DNA of 64,000 nucleotides from an uncultured Eubacteriales bacterium (GTDB lineage Bacteria; Bacillota; Clostridia; Lachnospirales; Cellulosilyticaceae): the NCBI GenBank assembly GCA_900551325.1, contig URVM01000007.1:62001-126000 (forward strand), given 5' to 3'. Below are positions 61,324 through 64,000 of the stretch, in pieces (within the stretch, counting starts at the first letter, position 1; the number at the start of each line of letters is the position of its first letter). Both the position numbers and the translations under genes were made by a program. The notes under the pieces are model-generated. The model was given only the letters and a program-made list of their open reading frames with translations. It had not been told where the DNA came from and made no database searches.

Positions 61324-62283
61324 GTGTTGGAATTTGAAAAACCACAAATTGAGATTAAAGAAATGTCACCTGACGGTAAATACGGCTGTTTTGTTGTAGA
61401 ACCACTTGAGAGAGGATATGGAACAACTCTAGGTAATGGATTACGTAGAATCCTTTCCTCATCTCTTCCAGGCTCTGCCGTAAGCAGTGTTAAAATTGAA
61501 GGCGTATTACACGAATTCAGTAGTATCCCAGGTGTTAAAGAAGATGTCCTTGAAATCCTTTTAAACATTAAAGGCCTTGCTATCAAAGACATTAGTGATA
61601 ACATGGAGCCTAAAGTAGTTTATATTGAAGCTACAGGCGAAGGTGTAGTGACAGCAGGGGATATTAAATGTCCAGCTGAGATCGAAATCCTTAATCCAGA
61701 ACATCACATTGCTACTTTAAGTGGCGATGCAAATGCACGTTTGTACATTGAACTTACTGTAACTCGTGGACGTGGGTACATTGGTACAAACAAACTTAAA
61801 AAGACAGATTTACCAATCGGTGTTATTCCTGTAGATGCAAGTTATACACCAGTAGAGCGTGTGAACTTTACTGTTGAAGATACTCGTGTTGGTCAACAAA
61901 CTGACTACGATAAACTTACATTACAAGTATGGACTAATGGTACTTTAAAACCAGATGAAGCAGTAAGTTTAGCTGCTAAAGTATTAAGTGAGCATTTAAA
62001 TCTTTTCATTGATTTAAGTGAGAATGCACGTAATGCTGAAATCATGGTGACTAAAGAAGACGATTCTAAAGAGAAAACTCTTGAGATGACTATTGAAGAG
62101 TTAGACCTTTCAGTTCGTTCATTCAACTGTTTAAAACGTGCGGGAATCAACACTGTTGAAGACCTTACTAATAAAACAGAAGAAGAAATGATGAAAGTTC
62201 GTAATTTAGGACGTAAATCACTTGAAGAAGTGTTCCAAAAACTAGAAGAACTTGGATTTAGTTTAAAACCAAGCGAAGATTAG
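61324..62283 (+). CDS. rpoA: RNA polymerase alpha subunit
   Basis: 319 residues. N-terminal assembly domain (FVVEPLERGYGTTLGNGLRR, LSSSLPGSAVSSVKIEGVLH) and the C-terminal DNA-binding domain (LDLSVRSFNCLKRAGINTVE, KVRNLGRKSLEEV). GTG start at 61324 after AAAGGAGGG, with TTG 61327 next to it. Confidence 0.97.
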   Translation: MLEFEKPQIEIKEMSPDGKYGCFVVEPLERGYGTTLGNGLRRILSSSLPGSAVSSVKIEGVLHEFSSIPGVKEDVLEILLNIKGLAIKDISDNMEPKVVYIEATGEGVVTAGDIKCPAEIEILNPEHHIATLSGDANARLYIELTVTRGRGYIGTNKLKKTDLPIGVIPVDASYTPVERVNFTVEDTRVGQQTDYDKLTLQVWTNGTLKPDEAVSLAAKVLSEHLNLFIDLSENARNAEIMVTKEDDSKEKTLEMTIEELDLSVRSFNCLKRAGINTVEDLTNKTEEEMMKVRNLGRKSLEEVFQKLEELGFSLKPSED

Positions 62284-62307
62284 TGACAAACAAAAGGAGG
62301 TAAAGGC

Positions 62308-62832
62308 ATGGCTCAAAGAAAACTTGGTCGTGATGCAGCTGGACGTAAAGCATTACTTCGTAATCAAGTAACAAATCTCTTATACCATGGTAAGATTAAA
62401 ACTACTACAGCAAAAGCTAAAGAGATTCGTAAGATTGCAGAAGGCTTAATCGCTATGGCTGTTCGTGAAAAAGATAACTATGAAGAAGTAAAAGTTACTG
62501 CTAAAGTGCCTAAAAAAGACGTTAACGGTAAACGCGTTAAAGAAGTCGTAGACGGTAAAAAAGTAACTGTATTCGAAGAAGTAGAAAAAACAATCAAAAA
62601 AGATAGCGCTACTCGCTTACATGCAAGAAGACAAATGTTAAAGGTTTTATATCCTGTAACAGAAGTTAATGTAAACAAGAGAAGACAAGCTAAAACTGTT
62701 GATTTAACAGATAAATTATTCAGCGAAATCGCTCCTAAATACGCAGACCGTAATGGTGGTTACACAAGAATCATCAAAATCGGACCACGTAAAGGTGACG
62801 GTGCTGAAGAAGTTATCATTGAATTAGTATAA
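62308..62832 (+). CDS. rplQ: Ribosomal protein L17 with internal insertion
   Basis: 174 residues, longer than the common 115-130. The conserved start AQRKLGRDAAGRKALLRNQV and the end KIGPRKGDGAEEVIIELV are present; an insert of about 45 residues (about 65-110: KVTAKVPKKDVNGKRVKEVV and the following Lys/Glu-rich stretch) splits the middle. L17 lies near the tunnel exit. ATG start with AAAGGAGG; ends the alpha operon. Confidence 0.95.
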   Translation: MAQRKLGRDAAGRKALLRNQVTNLLYHGKIKTTTAKAKEIRKIAEGLIAMAVREKDNYEEVKVTAKVPKKDVNGKRVKEVVDGKKVTVFEEVEKTIKKDSATRLHARRQMLKVLYPVTEVNVNKRRQAKTVDLTDKLFSEIAPKYADRNGGYTRIIKIGPRKGDGAEEVIIELV

Positions 62833-62838
62833 TGTCCA

Positions 62839-62869
62839 GGGATTAAGAAATTGCTCTTAATCCCTTTTC
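62839..62869 (+). terminator. Terminator after rplQ
   Basis: GGGATTAAG and CTTAATCCC form a 9-bp stem around AAATTGCT, followed by TTTTC. The rest of the gap to 63204 is AT-rich; a palindrome TTATCTA-TTAAGT-TAGATAA at 63160-63179 and a weak TATACT at about 63114 are all I can see. Confidence 0.82.
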
Positions 62870-63204
62870 TGTATACTTTTTTAGCCTTATTATTTAAATG
62901 AATAAAGTATATAAAATAAGAGTAAATGAGTTTTAACATATTAAGCACCTATAAGATTAGTTATAGATGAAAAAGAGTTTATATAGTTTATTGATTTAGG
63001 TAGTAAAGCTTTTATAATAATATTTAAAGAAGTTTATAGTTAATTGTATCGGTATGAAATGAATTGTGTTAGGTAATTTAAGATGGTATGATTAATAATA
63101 TTTATAAAAATGTTATACTCATATAGGAGTTTTTATGAGATGAATAAGACTTGGTTATCTTATCTATTAAGTTAGATAAAATGGTAAAAGAAAGAGGAAT
63201 AAGA

Positions 63205-64000
63205 ATGGAACAGATAGTAAAGGCAAAGGATTTAACATTTGAATACTATGTTCATGACGAGCAAGGTGAAATAGAAGATAAAATATTGGCTTTAGACCAT
63301 ATTAATATAGAAATTAACGAAGGAGAATTTATAGCTGTCTTGGGGCATAATGGATCAGGTAAATCAACATTTGCTAAGCATCTAAATGGTATCCTTTCAC
63401 CTAAATCAGGTGTTCTTTGGGTAAATGGAATTGATCTAAGTAAAGGTGAACACATATGGGAAGTAAGAAAAGATGTAGGAATGGTTTTTCAAAATCCTGA
63501 TAATCAAATTGTGGCTACTATTGTAGAAGAAGATGTAGCATTTGGTCCAGAAAACTTAGGAATAAAATCTGAAGAAATTAGACGCCGTGTAGATGAAGCT
63601 TTGCATACTGTTGAAATGGATGATTATAAGCGTTCATCACCTAATCAGCTTTCAGGAGGGCAAAAGCAACGTATTGCCATTGCTGGGGTTATAGCTATGC
63701 AACCTAAGTGTATTATTTTTGATGAAGCAACAGCTATGCTTGACCCGATTGGGCGAAAGCAAGTTATGGAGACTATGCAGAAGTTAAATAAGGAACAAAA
63801 TATAACAATTATCCACATTACTCACTATATGCAAGAAGCTATTTTAGCTGATCGTGTTGTTGTTATAGACGGAGGAAAGGTTATTCTTTCAGGTACCCCT
63901 AAAGAGGTATTTAGAAATGTTGAAGAGATAAGAGGAATAGGTTTGGATGTGCCAGATTCTACTTACCTTATCTATTTATTAAGACAAAAAGGATATGATT
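63205..64000 (+). CDS. ecfA1: Energy-coupling factor transporter ATPase, EcfA1 (partial)
   Basis: The gene runs off the window after about 265 codons. The ABC-ATPase motifs are all seen: Walker A GHNGSGKSTFAKHL, Q-loop FQNPDNQIV, signature LSGGQKQRIAIAGV, Walker B CIIFDEATAMLD and H-loop ITHYMQEA. Such ATPases power vitamin or cobalt/nickel uptake with EcfT and a substrate-binding S component. In Firmicutes ecfA1-ecfA2-ecfT usually follow rplQ, as here. ATG 63205 follows AAAGAGGAAT. Confidence 0.93.
   Translation, partial: MEQIVKAKDLTFEYYVHDEQGEIEDKILALDHINIEINEGEFIAVLGHNGSGKSTFAKHLNGILSPKSGVLWVNGIDLSKGEHIWEVRKDVGMVFQNPDNQIVATIVEEDVAFGPENLGIKSEEIRRRVDEALHTVEMDDYKRSSPNQLSGGQKQRIAIAGVIAMQPKCIIFDEATAMLDPIGRKQVMETMQKLNKEQNITIIHITHYMQEAILADRVVVIDGGKVILSGTPKEVFRNVEEIRGIGLDVPDSTYLIYLLRQKGYD

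Noticed and set aside
63160..63179. Palindrome TTATCTA-TTAAGT-TAGATAA before ecfA1 as an operator
   Set aside because: AT-rich short arms in an AT-rich region; no link to a promoter that I can support. Mentioned only in the gap description.

Overview
The window reads as chromosome from a motile, low-G+C, Gram-positive Firmicute of class Clostridia. A Lachnospiraceae/Cellulosilyticum-type organism is my best guess, from overall gene style rather than any single diagnostic marker. Supporting signs are the AT-rich sequence, strong AGGAGG-type ribosome binding sites, some GTG/TTG starts, an S-box riboswitch, the mbl-flhO-flhP and comF-yvyF-flgM-flgN-flgK gene orders known from Bacillus/Clostridia, a FliW-CsrA-flagellin module, and zinc-binding forms of S4, S14, L33 and L36. 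Every confident gene lies on the + strand.

Layout. 1-2.05 kb: the end of an MreB/Mbl-like gene, two rod/hook-type flagellar proteins and a rod-binding protein. 2.06-3.6 kb: metK under a SAM-I riboswitch. 3.7-7.6 kb: a DUF1576 membrane protein, a small unknown protein and a RecD2-type helicase. 7.75-8.9 kb: comF and a YvyF-like flagellar-region protein. 9.0-20.5 kb: late flagellar genes (flgM, flgN, two tandem flgK paralogues, flgL, fliW, csrA, flagellin, flaG, fliD, fliS, a YjfB-like gene), with sigma-28-type promoters before flgM and flagellin and a weaker one before flaG. 20.65-25.66 kb: five overlapping or close-set genes for a legionaminic-acid-type nonulosonate, presumably for flagellin glycosylation. 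25.74-26.3 kb: a gene-free island with a long hairpin and several nested stems, possibly a structured RNA or a decayed element. 26.5-29.7 kb: a SWIM/SNF2 helicase. 29.8-30.6 kb: two small coiled-coil proteins behind a possible sigma-28 promoter.

30.8-62.8 kb is the core transcription/translation region: rpmG-secE-nusG-rplKAJL-rpoBC, rpsL-rpsG-fusA-tuf, then the S10/spc/alpha supercluster from rpsJ to rplQ including secY, adk, map, a KOW protein, infA and rpmJ. It carries several recognisable RNA controls: two copies of an L1-binding-site mimic (before rplK and before rplA), an L10 leader with attenuator, a long leader before rpsJ, a structured rpsL-rpsG intergenic segment, and separate sigma-A promoters before rpmG, rplJ, rpsL, rpsJ and rpsM. 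The window ends inside an ecfA-type ATPase gene.

Together the flagellar part holds the late-stage logic: FlgM restrains sigma-28; FlgN, FliS and perhaps the two small coiled-coil proteins act as export chaperones; FliW and CsrA tune flagellin translation; the Leg genes could supply a sugar for the flagellin. I saw no tRNA, rRNA, CRISPR array, intact insertion sequence or defence system. The most interesting leads are the 25.74-26.3 kb island, the twin CsrA-type hairpins on the flagellin leader, the paired L1 mimics, and the uncharacterised coiled-coil pair.
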